The translations under genes and the position numbers were made by a program. Shown here in pieces: positions 36,739 through 45,580 of a DNA stretch of 47,416 nt (the stretch's first letter is position 1; each line of letters begins with the position of its first letter). Origin of the DNA: Clostridiales bacterium (GTDB taxonomy: Bacteria > Bacillota > Clostridia > Lachnospirales > Lachnospiraceae); contig DUQV01000043.1 in the NCBI GenBank assembly GCA_012837605.1, forward strand, positions 1-47,416, in the 5' to 3' direction. The notes under the pieces were generated by a model, which was given only the letters and a program-made list of their open reading frames with translations, was not told the origin of the DNA and ran no database searches.

Positions 36739-38511
36739 CTAGTCATCAATCCTTTTGATGTCAGTTATGTCAGTGTTAACTACCATCGAATAGTTGGTAT
36801 TATAAATAACGAATCCGGGGGCTTTACCGCTTGGTTTTTTAATGTTTTTCCGCGTTGTATAGTCTATCTCAACCTTGTCAGCATTTTTTGCCCCACTATA
36901 GTATGCGGCCAGCTTTGCAGCCTCCTCAAAGGTTCTGTCCGGCGGCTCATTTTCACCGTCTGATTTAACAATAACATGAGAACCGGGAAGGTTCTTGGCA
37001 TGAAACCACCAGTCATTACCATTGGCCAGCTTAAAGGTAAGCTCTTCATTCTGATAGTTGTTTTTCCCTACATACATGTGATAACCGTCAGAAGAGATAT
37101 AGTGAAGGGGCTTGCCTTTTATATTTTTTCCTGTACGGTCCTTTGGTGTTGGTTTCTTAACTGCAGATTTCTTTTTGATATACCCGAATTCCATTAGCTC
37201 ACGCTTTAATTCGTTCAAATCATGCTCATCAGCAGCCATATCCAAGGAAATCTTAATGGATTCCAGATGCCTGATTTCATCCTCGGTTTCTTTAATCAAG
37301 TTTGATAAAGCCTCATATGTCCGTTTCAGCTTATTGTATTTTTCAAAATACCGTTTTGCATTTTCCATCGGCGTTAAAGTGGAGTCAAGAGGTATCCGGA
37401 TTTCCTCATTATTATTGTAATAATTTTGTGCAATCAGTTCTTTTGTACCCGGTTCCAATCCGTAGCCATATGCGGTGATAAGCTCTCCATATATCTTATA
37501 TTTATCTCTTTTCTCCGTATCTTTAAGCTGCTTCAGCTGCAAATCGTATTTTTTTGCAGTACGTTCAACAGCATTTGCAACCAGCTTACGAAGATCGGCG
37601 GATTTTTGACGTATTCGGGATGCGGCATTCTTCTGCGCATAATAGGTCTCAAGCATAGAAGATGCCGAAGAAAGCGGCTTTATATCATATCCTGAATAAC
37701 AGGTAAGTACAATACTCGAGAATTCGATTGGTCCCCGTTCTCCAATAATAATATTAGGAAAAAAATCTTTGTTCTTAACGAGTTCTAATATTCTTTCAAA
37801 ATTACGATACAGATGAAGCCCCAAATCTTCGTTAAGTGAAGAGGTTGATACATCTGAATCAATCGATGCTCTAAAGCAGATTTCATTTGCCAGAAGCGGG
37901 CTGATACCGGTTAGACCTGTGTATATTGCTTTCCCAATCGGCATTGCCTTGTTCAGAATATTTTCTTTAAAGGAATCATAGTCAGCAGTAAGAGGGTCAA
38001 GCTTTTTTGCTGTTTTGGGAATGAAGTATTCTCTTCCCGGCAGAACCTCACGAACTGAACTCATGAATTGGTTAACCCGCTTTATACTGTCAATAATAGT
38101 CCTAGAATCATCACAGAAGATAATATTACTGTGCTTTCCCATAAGCTCAATGATGATATATTTTGATTTTAGATCGCCAAGCTCATCCATATGTTCAATC
38201 TTTATGGATACAATCCTTTCCAGACCGGGCTGTGTAATGTTAAGAATTTTACCGTTTATAAGATGCTTACGAAGAAGCATACAAAAATTTGGAGCGGTTA
38301 TAGGGCTGGGCTTTGTATTTTCTGTCAGGTATATTAACGGCAATCCGGCACCTGCACTTAGGAATAATTTATATGCCTTTTTATCCTGTCCCTTTATGGT
38401 TAACAACAGCTCATCCTTCTCCGGTTGAGCAATCTTGTTTATTCTTCCTCCAAGCAGAGTACTATTTAATTCATGAACAATATTTGCAATTACAACTCCG
38501 TCCAGTGCCAT
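36739..38511 (-). CDS. rqcH: Rqc2 homolog RqcH (NFACT protein)
   Basis: RqcH binds stalled 50S subunits and adds C-terminal alanine tails to the trapped peptide, marking it for degradation. The 590 residues have NFACT-N (MALDGVVIANIVHELNSTLLGGRINKI), a helix-hairpin-helix part (about 170-230), a long coiled coil (about 270-450), and NFACT-C/R with YHMYVGKNNYQNEELTFK and WWFHAKNLPGSHVI. The older name is fibronectin-binding protein. The track starts at 38640 inside the foldback repeat. I start at ATG 38511 with GGAGG five bases upstream, where family homology begins. Confidence 0.93.
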   Translation of the reverse strand: MALDGVVIANIVHELNSTLLGGRINKIAQPEKDELLLTIKGQDKKAYKLFLSAGAGLPLIYLTENTKPSPITAPNFCMLLRKHLINGKILNITQPGLERIVSIKIEHMDELGDLKSKYIIIELMGKHSNIIFCDDSRTIIDSIKRVNQFMSSVREVLPGREYFIPKTAKKLDPLTADYDSFKENILNKAMPIGKAIYTGLTGISPLLANEICFRASIDSDVSTSSLNEDLGLHLYRNFERILELVKNKDFFPNIIIGERGPIEFSSIVLTCYSGYDIKPLSSASSMLETYYAQKNAASRIRQKSADLRKLVANAVERTAKKYDLQLKQLKDTEKRDKYKIYGELITAYGYGLEPGTKELIAQNYYNNNEEIRIPLDSTLTPMENAKRYFEKYNKLKRTYEALSNLIKETEDEIRHLESIKISLDMAADEHDLNELKRELMEFGYIKKKSAVKKPTPKDRTGKNIKGKPLHYISSDGYHMYVGKNNYQNEELTFKLANGNDWWFHAKNLPGSHVIVKSDGENEPPDRTFEEAAKLAAYYSGAKNADKVEIDYTTRKNIKKPSGKAPGFVIYNTNYSMVVNTDITDIKRIDD

Positions 38512-38549
38512 AACAACCTCCAATGTAAGTCTTCCATGACCTAATCTGC

Positions 38550-38685
38550 AGATAAGCAGATTAGGATAAGGTTCAGCTTTGCTGAACCTAATCACGTCTA
38601 CACTTATCCAAGCCAATCTGTTCATTTTACTATGACACATAAATGTGTCATATAAAATGCTCCGATTGCCTTGAACTAATTCTAG
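38550..38685. repeat. Foldback repeat unit 1 (about 136 bp)
   Basis: It begins AGATAAGCAGATTAGG, then a hairpin GGTTCAGC-TTT-GCTGAACC, then a 61-base core (38599-38659) identical to that of unit 2, then a degraded right end. The core holds CATTTTA-C-TATGACACAT-AA with its mirror ATGTGTCATA-TAAAATG, a 17-bp stem with one bulge. CCTAATCTGC just before the unit pairs with its left end. Confidence 0.88.
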
Positions 38686-38824
38686 AGATAAGCAGATTAG
38701 GAGCTCAAAAACCTGCGGTTTTTTCGCTCACGTTACACTTATCCAAGCCAATCTGTTCATTTTACTATGACACATAAATGTGTCATATAAAATGACCAGA
38801 TTACCTTGGCCTAATCTGCTTATC
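38686..38824. repeat. Foldback repeat unit 2 (about 139 bp) with 15-bp terminal inverted repeats
   Basis: GATAAGCAGATTAGG (38687-38701) and CCTAATCTGCTTATC (38810-38824) are perfect terminal inverted repeats. Inside are a hairpin AAAACC-TGC-GGTTTT, different in sequence from the one at the same place in unit 1, and the same 61-base core (38734-38794). Confidence 0.9.
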
Positions 38825-38867
38825 GTGGATATTATATCATAAATAGTTGGGTATATGAATCATGATA

Positions 38868-38939
38868 TATAAAACACGAAAAAAATATAAAACATGAAAA
38901 AACTATAAAACATAAATAAGCTATAAAACATGAAAAAAC
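38868..38939. repeat. Four tandem copies of an 18-bp AT-rich repeat
   Basis: Contiguous 18-mers begin at 38868, 38886, 38904 and 38922. Copies 2 and 4 are identical (TATAAAACATGAAAAAAC); 1 and 3 differ at a few positions. The minus ORF 38832-39218 partly reflects this repeat and is not a gene. Confidence 0.9.
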
Positions 38940-39033
38940 TACCACATGCATTTCATGATGATATGTTGTATAATACTTTTGTAACATATTTAACATATTT
39001 GTAACAATTGAAACTGTAATTTGGGAGGCTAGT

Positions 39034-40092
39034 ATGACTAAAAGGATACGAAAATTTGCAGTGTGTTGTATGATAGGTTCGCTTACAATAGCTGGAGGAA
39101 CAAAAACAGCATATGCAGCAGGACAACCTATTGCAGGAATAACGCCAATATTAAATGATATCACTACAAATCCAAATATAACTGATATTGATATAAGCAA
39201 TATTATTGAGCCTATCATAGAATACCATGACTTAGCAATAGCAAATGTTTCTAATTATGTTAACATAAGAAGCGAGGCAAACACAAACAGTAAGATATTA
39301 GGTAAGCTTTACAGCAAGGGAACCGGTACAATACTGGCACAAGAGGGTGATTGGACTAAAGTTCAATCAGGAAATGTAAGCGGTTACATAATGTCAAAGT
39401 ATTTACATACCGGAAGTGAAGTATATGAGTTGGTTGATGATGTAAAGACCAAGCTGGCTACTGTCAAGGCTAATGTGTTGAATGTCAGGTCAAAGCCTAG
39501 TACCGGTTCTTCAGTTGTAACTCAGGTACCAAAGGGACTTGTTCTTGAGATACTTGAAGAGCAGCCGGATTGGATAAAGATATCTGTTGGCGAAAAGACC
39601 GGATATGTAGCTGCGGCTTATGTTGATATAGAGACCGGATTTAAACAGGCGGTTTCCGCAGAGGAAGAGCAGACTATAATAAACCTGGAAAAGAAAAGGA
39701 AAGAATCTCAGGCAAATAAAGCAGTTTCATCATTACGACAACAGATTGTGAGTTATGCACTTAGATTTAAGGGAAACCCATATGTATGGGGTGGAACAAG
39801 TCTGACAAGAGGAGCGGACTGCTCAGGCTTTACACAATCTGTACTAAAGAAATTCGGGATATATATTCCGAGAACCTCAAGAGCCCAATCAAGAGGCGGC
39901 AAAAGAGTATCAATGAACAATATTCAGCCCGGTGATTTAATATTCTATAGAAAAAACGGTGTAGTAAATCATGTAGCCATGTACATAGGCAACGGTAAAG
40001 TGATAGGAGCTGCCAGCAGAAAAGAAGGCATCACCATAAAGAATTATAACTATAGAACACCATATAAAGCAGTAAGCTACATATATCGCTAG
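39034..40092 (+). CDS. Secreted SH3-SH3-NlpC/P60 cell-wall hydrolase
   Basis: A signal peptide ends near AYAAGQ (about residue 29). Two bacterial SH3 domains follow (NVSNYVNIRSEANTNSKILG, about 70-125, and VKANVLNVRSKPSTGS, about 145-200), then a charged linker and an NlpC/P60 domain (about 235-352). The catalytic cysteine is C263 in RGADCSGFTQSV and the histidine H313 in VNHVAMYIGNG. Such enzymes cut the D-Glu to diamino acid bond of wall peptides, with SH3 domains binding the wall. GGGAGG precedes the ATG. TATAAT (38969) lies upstream with no good -35. TGTAAC occurs at 38980 and 39000 but not with WalR spacing. Confidence 0.94.
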   Translation: MTKRIRKFAVCCMIGSLTIAGGTKTAYAAGQPIAGITPILNDITTNPNITDIDISNIIEPIIEYHDLAIANVSNYVNIRSEANTNSKILGKLYSKGTGTILAQEGDWTKVQSGNVSGYIMSKYLHTGSEVYELVDDVKTKLATVKANVLNVRSKPSTGSSVVTQVPKGLVLEILEEQPDWIKISVGEKTGYVAAAYVDIETGFKQAVSAEEEQTIINLEKKRKESQANKAVSSLRQQIVSYALRFKGNPYVWGGTSLTRGADCSGFTQSVLKKFGIYIPRTSRAQSRGGKRVSMNNIQPGDLIFYRKNGVVNHVAMYIGNGKVIGAASRKEGITIKNYNYRTPYKAVSYIYR

Positions 40093-40094
40093 TA

Positions 40095-40166
40095 TTATGG
40101 TGCCTGACACCATTACAAAAATATTAAACATGTAACATTTTCTTAATGGTACCTGACACCGTTACA
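40095..40166 (+). repeat. Dispersed ~70-bp repeat made of two palindromic units, copy 2
   Basis: TTATGGTGCCTGACACCATTACA (40095-40117) and TAATGGTACCTGACACCGTTACA (40144-40166) flank an AT-rich spacer. The whole aligns with the reverse complement of 8182-8250, including the spacer (ACAAAAATATTA then ACATG/CATG). It begins right after the NlpC/P60 stop, as copy 1 begins right after gcvPB. Confidence 0.8.
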
Positions 40167-40183
40167 ATTATTTTTCTTTAATA

Positions 40184-40211
40184 TTGATTCTGATTTTGGA
40201 AATGTTATAAT
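40184..40211 (+). promoter_or_regulatory. Promoter of the PspC gene
   Basis: TTGATT (40184-40189), 16 bases, TATAAT (40206-40211), giving a leader of about 60 bases. Confidence 0.6.
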
Positions 40212-40279
40212 AAATAATAGAAATTATATTATGGATTCCGGAGAATTTATATTAATCAAAAATAAGAAAGGGGTATTTC

Positions 40280-40471
40280 ATGGAACCTAAGAAATTGTAT
40301 CGTTCATCTACAAACAGGATGGTTTGTGGCGTATGTCAAGGTATTGCGGAGTACATTAATATCGATCCTACCATAGTACGTTTATTATGGGTAATATTTA
40401 GTATATGTGGTGTTGGTGTGCTTGTATATATAGCTGCGGCAATTATTATGCCTGTAAAAGAACAGTATTAA
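40280..40471 (+). CDS. PspC-domain small membrane protein
   Basis: The 63 residues are a single PspC domain: KKLYRSSTNRMVCGVCQGIAEYINID, then a hydrophobic segment LLWVIFSICGVGVLVYIAAAIIMP. PspC domains sit in the membrane and, in some bacteria, take part in envelope stress response. In Clostridia such stand-alone copies are common and mostly unstudied. GAAAGGGG precedes the ATG, and a strong terminator follows, so it is a single-gene unit. Confidence 0.9.
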   Translation: MEPKKLYRSSTNRMVCGVCQGIAEYINIDPTIVRLLWVIFSICGVGVLVYIAAAIIMPVKEQY

Positions 40472-40495
40472 TAAGGAATTTAAAAACAGAAAAAC

Positions 40496-40560
40496 AGAAT
40501 CGTTCCTGTCATGTGACATATCGGATAGATATATCCACTTAGACAGGGACGATTCTTTTT
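40496..40560 (+). terminator. Terminator of the PspC gene
   Basis: AGAATCGTTCCTGTC (40496-40510) pairs with GACAGGGACGATTCT (40542-40556), one G-T pair, followed by T-rich DNA. A small inner GGATA/TATCC stem is present. The stem could also serve the convergent cheY side. Confidence 0.88.
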
Positions 40561-40616
40561 ATTATGTATATTGGGTACACCGGGCTAAATTCATGTTTAT
40601 AAGCATTGTAAGAACA

Positions 40617-40979
40617 TTATTGATTGATGACCCTTTCAATAATCTCAATGATTTGCTCTTCTTCGAAGGGTTTTGTTAAGAACTCTACAGCACCATGCTT
40701 GACAGCATCCACCATCTTGGTTTTTTGTCCTGCTGCTGTTACCATAACAACCCTGGCATCCTTATCTACTCCCATTATTTTTTTCAATGCTTCCAATCCG
40801 TCCATTACCGGCATAGTAATATCCATAGTGGTTATATCAGGTTTAAGTTCCTTGAATTTATCGACTGCTTCCTTGCCGTTAATGGCTTCTCCTATTACCG
40901 TATGACCATTAGCTTCAAGAATATTTTTTAGGATTCTTCTTGAAGTTTTTGAATCGTCTACTATAAGAATCTTTGCCAT
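40617..40979 (-). CDS. cheY: CheY-like single-domain response regulator
   Basis: This 120-residue receiver domain without output domain has acidic residues D8/D9 in IVDDSKTSRR, phosphorylation site D53 in TTMDITMPVMDG, the switch threonine in MVTAAG, and lysine in FLTKPF. Single-domain receivers of this type bind the flagellar motor or act as phosphate sinks. The DDSKTSRRIL start is close to chemotaxis CheY. It lies 12 bases after the CheX-like gene and is surely coexpressed. No other chemotaxis or flagellar genes are in the window. Confidence 0.92.
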   Translation of the reverse strand: MAKILIVDDSKTSRRILKNILEANGHTVIGEAINGKEAVDKFKELKPDITTMDITMPVMDGLEALKKIMGVDKDARVVMVTAAGQKTKMVDAVKHGAVEFLTKPFEEEQIIEIIERVINQ

Positions 40980-40991
40980 ATCTATACCCTC

Positions 40992-41879
40992 CTAATTTAT
41001 TTCAACTTTATGGTCGACAACTACCAGTAGATCTGATTGCTTTCCGTCAATTATTATGGGGACAACATATAAATCTCCGTCAGATGTCAGAGTTTTGTTC
41101 TGATCATATTTGGGAGGTGTCATATCGATATGTATATCCTCTCTGCTTAGCTTTGAAGCATATAATCCGTTGCTGCAGTTTATAAATTCACATATTGAGT
41201 CAAAAGCATCTTCATCCATGCTTTCAAATTCTTCTCTAGCAAATGGGCTTGCTATATTCAATAACGCTTCATCTTCACCTGCAAAAGCTACGAATAATTC
41301 ATGGCTTCCGACAAGCTGCTGGTATGCAATTGAAGTGAAGGTATATTCTTTTGCTATGTATGATTCTTTTAACATAATATTATTATTAACAAAACGTACG
41401 ATATTTCTAATAGCCAATGCAATACATTCTCCGGCGAAAGGAATGCCGGTATCTACAAATACCGGAATAATCCGGTCGATATCGCCGGACTTTAGTGCGT
41501 CCAACTCTGCATCAGATAAACCATAATCCTTTTTAAATTCTTCAAGAGTTGTTTCAATTTGATCCATAGTCATAACATTATTTTCTGTAAGAGCCTGTAC
41601 AAATCTAATATAAGGATTTCCCTGAAGATTTAGTAAATATTCCACATCTTCCTTTTTCAAATACCCCTTCTCTATAGCAATGTCGCCAAAGCGGCTGTCT
41701 TTAAGCTTTTGAAGCTCATTTAGTTCATCGGCTTGTTTGGATGTCAATAATTTCTCGGCAACAGCAATTAATCCTAATTTTGCGCGAGAAGTGTGTTGTT
41801 GTTCCATAACATCCTCTAATAGCGAATGAGATATTTTTTTCTTTTTCAATAAGTAATCCCCAAAGTAAAGTCCGAACAT
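40992..41879 (-). CDS. CheX-like phosphatase with an N-terminal repeat domain
   Basis: The C-terminal part (about residues 155-295) has the CheC/CheX phosphatase motif E-x2-N-x2-N in CEFINCSNG, so it probably dephosphorylates the CheY encoded next. The N-terminal ~90 residues hold two similar helical repeats, FGDYLLKKKKIS...LLEDVMEQQ and FGDIAIEKGYLKKEDVEYLLNLQ, which resemble the GspE/MshE N-terminal domain (some of which bind c-di-GMP). That similarity is by eye. I start at ATG 41879 with AAGGAG seven bases before, not 41906. At 295 residues it is about twice the usual CheX length because of the extra domain. Confidence 0.78.
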   Translation of the reverse strand: MFGLYFGDYLLKKKKISHSLLEDVMEQQHTSRAKLGLIAVAEKLLTSKQADELNELQKLKDSRFGDIAIEKGYLKKEDVEYLLNLQGNPYIRFVQALTENNVMTMDQIETTLEEFKKDYGLSDAELDALKSGDIDRIIPVFVDTGIPFAGECIALAIRNIVRFVNNNIMLKESYIAKEYTFTSIAYQQLVGSHELFVAFAGEDEALLNIASPFAREEFESMDEDAFDSICEFINCSNGLYASKLSREDIHIDMTPPKYDQNKTLTSDGDLYVVPIIIDGKQSDLLVVVDHKVEIN

Positions 41880-42257
41880 GATGCTTCTCCTTTCCCAATA
41901 ACGCATTATAGTAATGGATGATGTTATAAAATATGCTTTTTATTGCATATTAATATATGCTTGTAAAACATATATATATAATATACAACAAAAACAAAAA
42001 AAAAGACAGTATTTATTTAAAATTAAACAAAATTTTGGATATAAAATATAAATATACGACTTATTATGTAAAAATATGCATTGCATTAGAGCCGATACAT
42101 GTAAAAAAATCCAGTTTAAAGGTATAATATTTACATATTGTGCAATTTAAAGCGATTATGCATACTTATGTACAAAAATACATACAGAAAATCTTGATGA
42201 CATTTTTGCACTCCTATGTTAAAGTATTGATTAAGCTAAGAGATGTTGGAGGTTATC
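41880..42257. other. Divergent AT-rich intergenic region, no gene seen
   Basis: About 380 bases between the divergent CheX-like gene and argS. It contains AT runs and an A-rich stretch. TTGATG (42194) with a poor -10 (TGTTAA) may serve argS. TATAAT at 42123 has no good -35. GCCGATAC at 42091 looks like a sigma-D -10, but the nearest TAAA is 18 bases away instead of about 15. No T-box motif is visible before argS. Confidence 0.5.
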
Positions 42258-44030
42258 ATGAAGAAATTAATCGATTTATTATCAGAAGATGTTAAACAGG
42301 CATTTGTATCAAAGGGATATGAAGAAAGATTTGGGATAGTTACACTGTCAAACAGACCTGATCTATGTCAATATCAGTGTAATGGTGCCATGGCAGCTGC
42401 CAAGGCATATAAAAAGGCACCGATTAGTATTGCACAGGAAATTGTAGAAGTATTGCAGGATAACAGTAAAATAAAAGAAATCACCGCTATTATGCCCGGT
42501 TTTATTAATATAAACATAAGTGATGAGTTTTTGGCAGAGTATATTAATAATATGAGAAAGTCCAAAGACTTTGGGTGCGAGAAGGAAGCCGCACCGAAGA
42601 AAATAATAATTGATTATGGTGGTCCTAATATAGCAAAGCCTCTTCATGTTGGTCATATGCGCTCTGCTATAATCGGGGAAAGTCTTAAGCGTATCTTTAA
42701 ATATATGGGAAATGACGCAATCGGGGATGTGCATCTGGGTGACTGGGGTACTCCGATGGGTCTGGTAATAGCTGAGCTAAAGAGAAGAAAACCGGATTTA
42801 ATATATTTTGATGAAGGCTATACGGGAGAATATCCTAGTAAGGCTCCATTTACCATATCTGAGCTTGAGGAAATCTATCCTGCAGCCAGTGCATATTCCA
42901 AGGAAAATCCGGAATTTCTTGAGGAGGCCAAGAGGATTACCTTTCTTATGCAAAACGGGCATAGAGGTTATATGGCTCTTTGGAAGCATATGCAGGATGT
43001 ATCTGTTACTGACTTAAAGAAGATTTATGACAACTTGAATGTATCCTTCGAACTATGGAAAAAGGAAAGTGATGCACAGCCTTATATAAATGATATGGTA
43101 GAGTATTTGAAGAAGAATAATTATGCAAGAATAAGCGACGGAGCCTTAGTTGTAGATGTGAAGGAAGAAACCGATACCAAGGAGATACCTCCTTTCATGG
43201 TTTTAAAATCCGATGGTGCCACACTTTACAGCACGACTGATTTGGCTACCATCGTGGAAAGGATGGAGCTTTTTAATCCTGACCATATAATATATATTAC
43301 TGATAAGAGGCAGGAACTGCATTTTGAAGTCTTATTCCGCTGTGCCAAGAAGGCAAAGCTGGTGAATGAAGGAACAAAGCTTCAATTTATCGGCTTCGGT
43401 ACTATGAACGGTAAGGACGGTAAGCCCTTTAAAACCAGAGATGGGGGTGTGCTTCGTCTGGAATACCTGATAAAAATGGTAACTGATGAGGTATATCGTA
43501 AAATCATGGAAAACCGCAGTATAGATGAGGAAGAGGCAAAAGATATAGCTTCAAAGGTCGGTCTGGCTGCACTTAAATACGGAGATTTATCGAATCAGGC
43601 ATCTAAGGATTATGTTTTTGACTTAGAACGCTTTACATCATTTGAAGGAAATTCAGGACCGTATATCCTCTATACAATTGTAAGAATAAAATCCATATTG
43701 GAGAAGTTTGGGGATACCGGAAGGAGCATAAGTCCTGATATGAATATACTTCCGGCTTACACGCCGCTGGAGAGGGAGCTTATGCTGCAAATCACAAGAT
43801 TTAGTGATATGATTCATGCTGCCTATGAGGAGCAGGCTCCTCATAGAATATGTCAGTATATTTATGATTTGGCGGACAAGTTCAGCAGTTTTTACCATGA
43901 AACAAAGATTATATCCGATGACAACAGTGACGAAAGACAAGCATCACTAATCTGTATGATTACGATGGTACATGATATATTAAGGACATGTATTTATCTG
44001 CTGGGATTTGAAGCTCCCGACAGAATGTAA
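42258..44030 (+). CDS. argS: Arginyl-tRNA synthetase
   Basis: This class I synthetase charges tRNA-Arg; one of its substrates, tRNA-Arg(CCG), is encoded at 24735. The product has 590 residues. The N-terminal additional domain comes first, then the HIGH signature as HVGHMRS in IAKPLHVGHMRSAIIGESL (about residue 128-146), then GKPFKTRDGGV in place of KMSKS, as is usual for this enzyme, and the C-terminal anticodon domain DLADKFSSFYHE. I start at ATG 42258 with GGAGG seven bases upstream; 42243 in the track overlaps that site. Confidence 0.96.
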   Translation: MKKLIDLLSEDVKQAFVSKGYEERFGIVTLSNRPDLCQYQCNGAMAAAKAYKKAPISIAQEIVEVLQDNSKIKEITAIMPGFININISDEFLAEYINNMRKSKDFGCEKEAAPKKIIIDYGGPNIAKPLHVGHMRSAIIGESLKRIFKYMGNDAIGDVHLGDWGTPMGLVIAELKRRKPDLIYFDEGYTGEYPSKAPFTISELEEIYPAASAYSKENPEFLEEAKRITFLMQNGHRGYMALWKHMQDVSVTDLKKIYDNLNVSFELWKKESDAQPYINDMVEYLKKNNYARISDGALVVDVKEETDTKEIPPFMVLKSDGATLYSTTDLATIVERMELFNPDHIIYITDKRQELHFEVLFRCAKKAKLVNEGTKLQFIGFGTMNGKDGKPFKTRDGGVLRLEYLIKMVTDEVYRKIMENRSIDEEEAKDIASKVGLAALKYGDLSNQASKDYVFDLERFTSFEGNSGPYILYTIVRIKSILEKFGDTGRSISPDMNILPAYTPLERELMLQITRFSDMIHAAYEEQAPHRICQYIYDLADKFSSFYHETKIISDDNSDERQASLICMITMVHDILRTCIYLLGFEAPDRM

Positions 44031-44158
44031 TTGCCTAAGTTAAGGCAGCACGTATCATCTTGAAGGTATCAATATTAAGGGTTCGATTGATGTCTTATAC
44101 GGTAAATGGCTGGTATTACTGGTTACTGTAAGAATCGTGTGGTAAGACGGAGGTAATT

Positions 44159-45493
44159 ATGTATAGGTTAATCTCAAAATTATCAGTATATAAGAACCTG
44201 GGTGAGGAAAATATTCTGGTCAAGCTATCCAATATCTTATATGAGATGGATTATCTTAAGGCAAAGAATCAATTGCAGCAGCTTGATGCGTTTGATAAGG
44301 AGAATTTTATATCCGGAATATATACACTTATAAATGAGCTGTTAGATGTTGCCACCAAGTATGGCTTTGATCAGAACCTTTGGCAGAATTATCTGGCGTT
44401 TACATTGGCAAGCATGGAGAGTCCATTTGCAATTACCTGCGAAAAGGTAGGTGCCAGGCAGGGTACGGTTAACCGGTTTGCAAAGGCGGATTTTAGAATA
44501 TTCCTGGATTTGTTTCATTATGATTTTAGTCGTATTGAACAGGAGCTTGGTATTAATTGTTTTTCGATTATTACAGACTATAAAGCTGTCAAAAAAAGCA
44601 CCGGAATGTATAATAAGAGTGTCAGCGATAAGGTAAGAGAGTTAAGTGCCTGTATTGCATCTGCAAAGGATGAGGAAGAGGTCTTTACAATCGTTACTGA
44701 TTTTTATAAAAAGCATGGTGTGGGAATGCTCGGACTGAACAAAGCATTTCGATTATCCAGAGAGCATGGCAGACTTGAGCTTGTTCCTATTACAAATACC
44801 TTGGACGTAAGGCTTTCGCATCTGGTCGGTTATGAGCTTCAAAAGAAGAAGCTTGTTGATAATACGAAAGCTTTTGTAGAAGGTAAAAAAGCCAATAATG
44901 TTCTGCTGTTTGGTGACAGTGGTACGGGCAAATCCACATCTGTAAAGGCAATCCTTAATGAATATTATGACAAAGGACTTCGTATGATAGAAATCTATAA
45001 GCATCAGTTCAATGACCTGTCTGCGGTTATATCGCTTATTAAGAACAGAAATTATAAGTTTATAATATTTATGGATGATTTATCATTTGAAGAATTTGAG
45101 ATAGAGTATAAATACCTCAAGGCAATTATTGAGGGGGGTCTGGAGATTAAGCCTGACAATGTGCTTATATATGCCACCTCTAATCGAAGACATTTGATAA
45201 GGGAGACATGGAATGACAGAACCGATATGGAAACTGACGGTGATATCCACCGCTCAGATACTATGGAAGAGAAACTTTCTTTGGTAGAACGTTTTGGAAT
45301 AACCATTAATTTTTCTTCTCCTACCCCAAAGGAATATCTTGAGATTGTTAAGCAGCTGGCTCACAGACATGGGATAAGTCATCTTTCAGAGGAAGAGCTT
45401 TATAACGAGGCGAGAAAATGGGAGCTTAGTCATGGAGGTCTTTCGGGTCGTACAGCCCAGCAGTTTATTAACTATCTGTTAGGGAAATTATAG
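44159..45493 (+). CDS. DUF815 AAA-type ATPase
   Basis: This is a 444-residue protein with a ~220-residue N-terminal helical region and a C-terminal ATPase. Walker A is GDSGTGKST (about 259-267), Walker [11 protein letters not shown], sensor 1 YATSNRRHL, and [16 protein letters not shown] near the end. The order fits DUF815, a AAA+ group close to DnaC/IstB-like loaders with unknown role. The N-terminal half contains [24 protein letters not shown] precedes the ATG. It stands 128 bases after argS, whose end is followed by only a weak hairpin. Confidence 0.88.
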   Translation: MYRLISKLSVYKNLGEENILVKLSNILYEMDYLKAKNQLQQLDAFDKENFISGIYTLINELLDVATKYGFDQNLWQNYLAFTLASMESPFAITCEKVGARQGTVNRFAKADFRIFLDLFHYDFSRIEQELGINCFSIITDYKAVKKSTGMYNKSVSDKVRELSACIASAKDEEEVFTIVTDFYKKHGVGMLGLNKAFRLSREHGRLELVPITNTLDVRLSHLVGYELQKKKLVDNTKAFVEGKKANNVLLFGDSGTGKSTSVKAILNEYYDKGLRMIEIYKHQFNDLSAVISLIKNRNYKFIIFMDDLSFEEFEIEYKYLKAIIEGGLEIKPDNVLIYATSNRRHLIRETWNDRTDMETDGDIHRSDTMEEKLSLVERFGITINFSSPTPKEYLEIVKQLAHRHGISHLSEEELYNEARKWELSHGGLSGRTAQQFINYLLGKL

Positions 45494-45580
45494 TATAATC
45501 CGGATTATTACGCTGTGATTTAGAATTTTGAATAGATGTATACTTTATATAAGTATAGATGCATATGGAGGGAATAGTCT

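Noticed and set aside
38980-39005. WalR site before the NlpC/P60 gene
   Set aside because: Two TGTAAC copies are present but 14 bases apart, not five.
38832-39218. Minus 128-codon frame with FSCFI repeats
   Set aside because: The repeated residues come from the 18-bp tandem repeat, and the frame is antisense to the NlpC/P60 gene start.
42069-42098. Sigma-D type promoter (TAAA ... GCCGATAC)
   Set aside because: The -10-like box is good, but the spacing to TAAA is 18 bases instead of about 15 and the next gene is argS.
41907-42240. T-box leader for argS
   Set aside because: No TGGNACCGCG-type antiterminator sequence and no terminator before the start codon.
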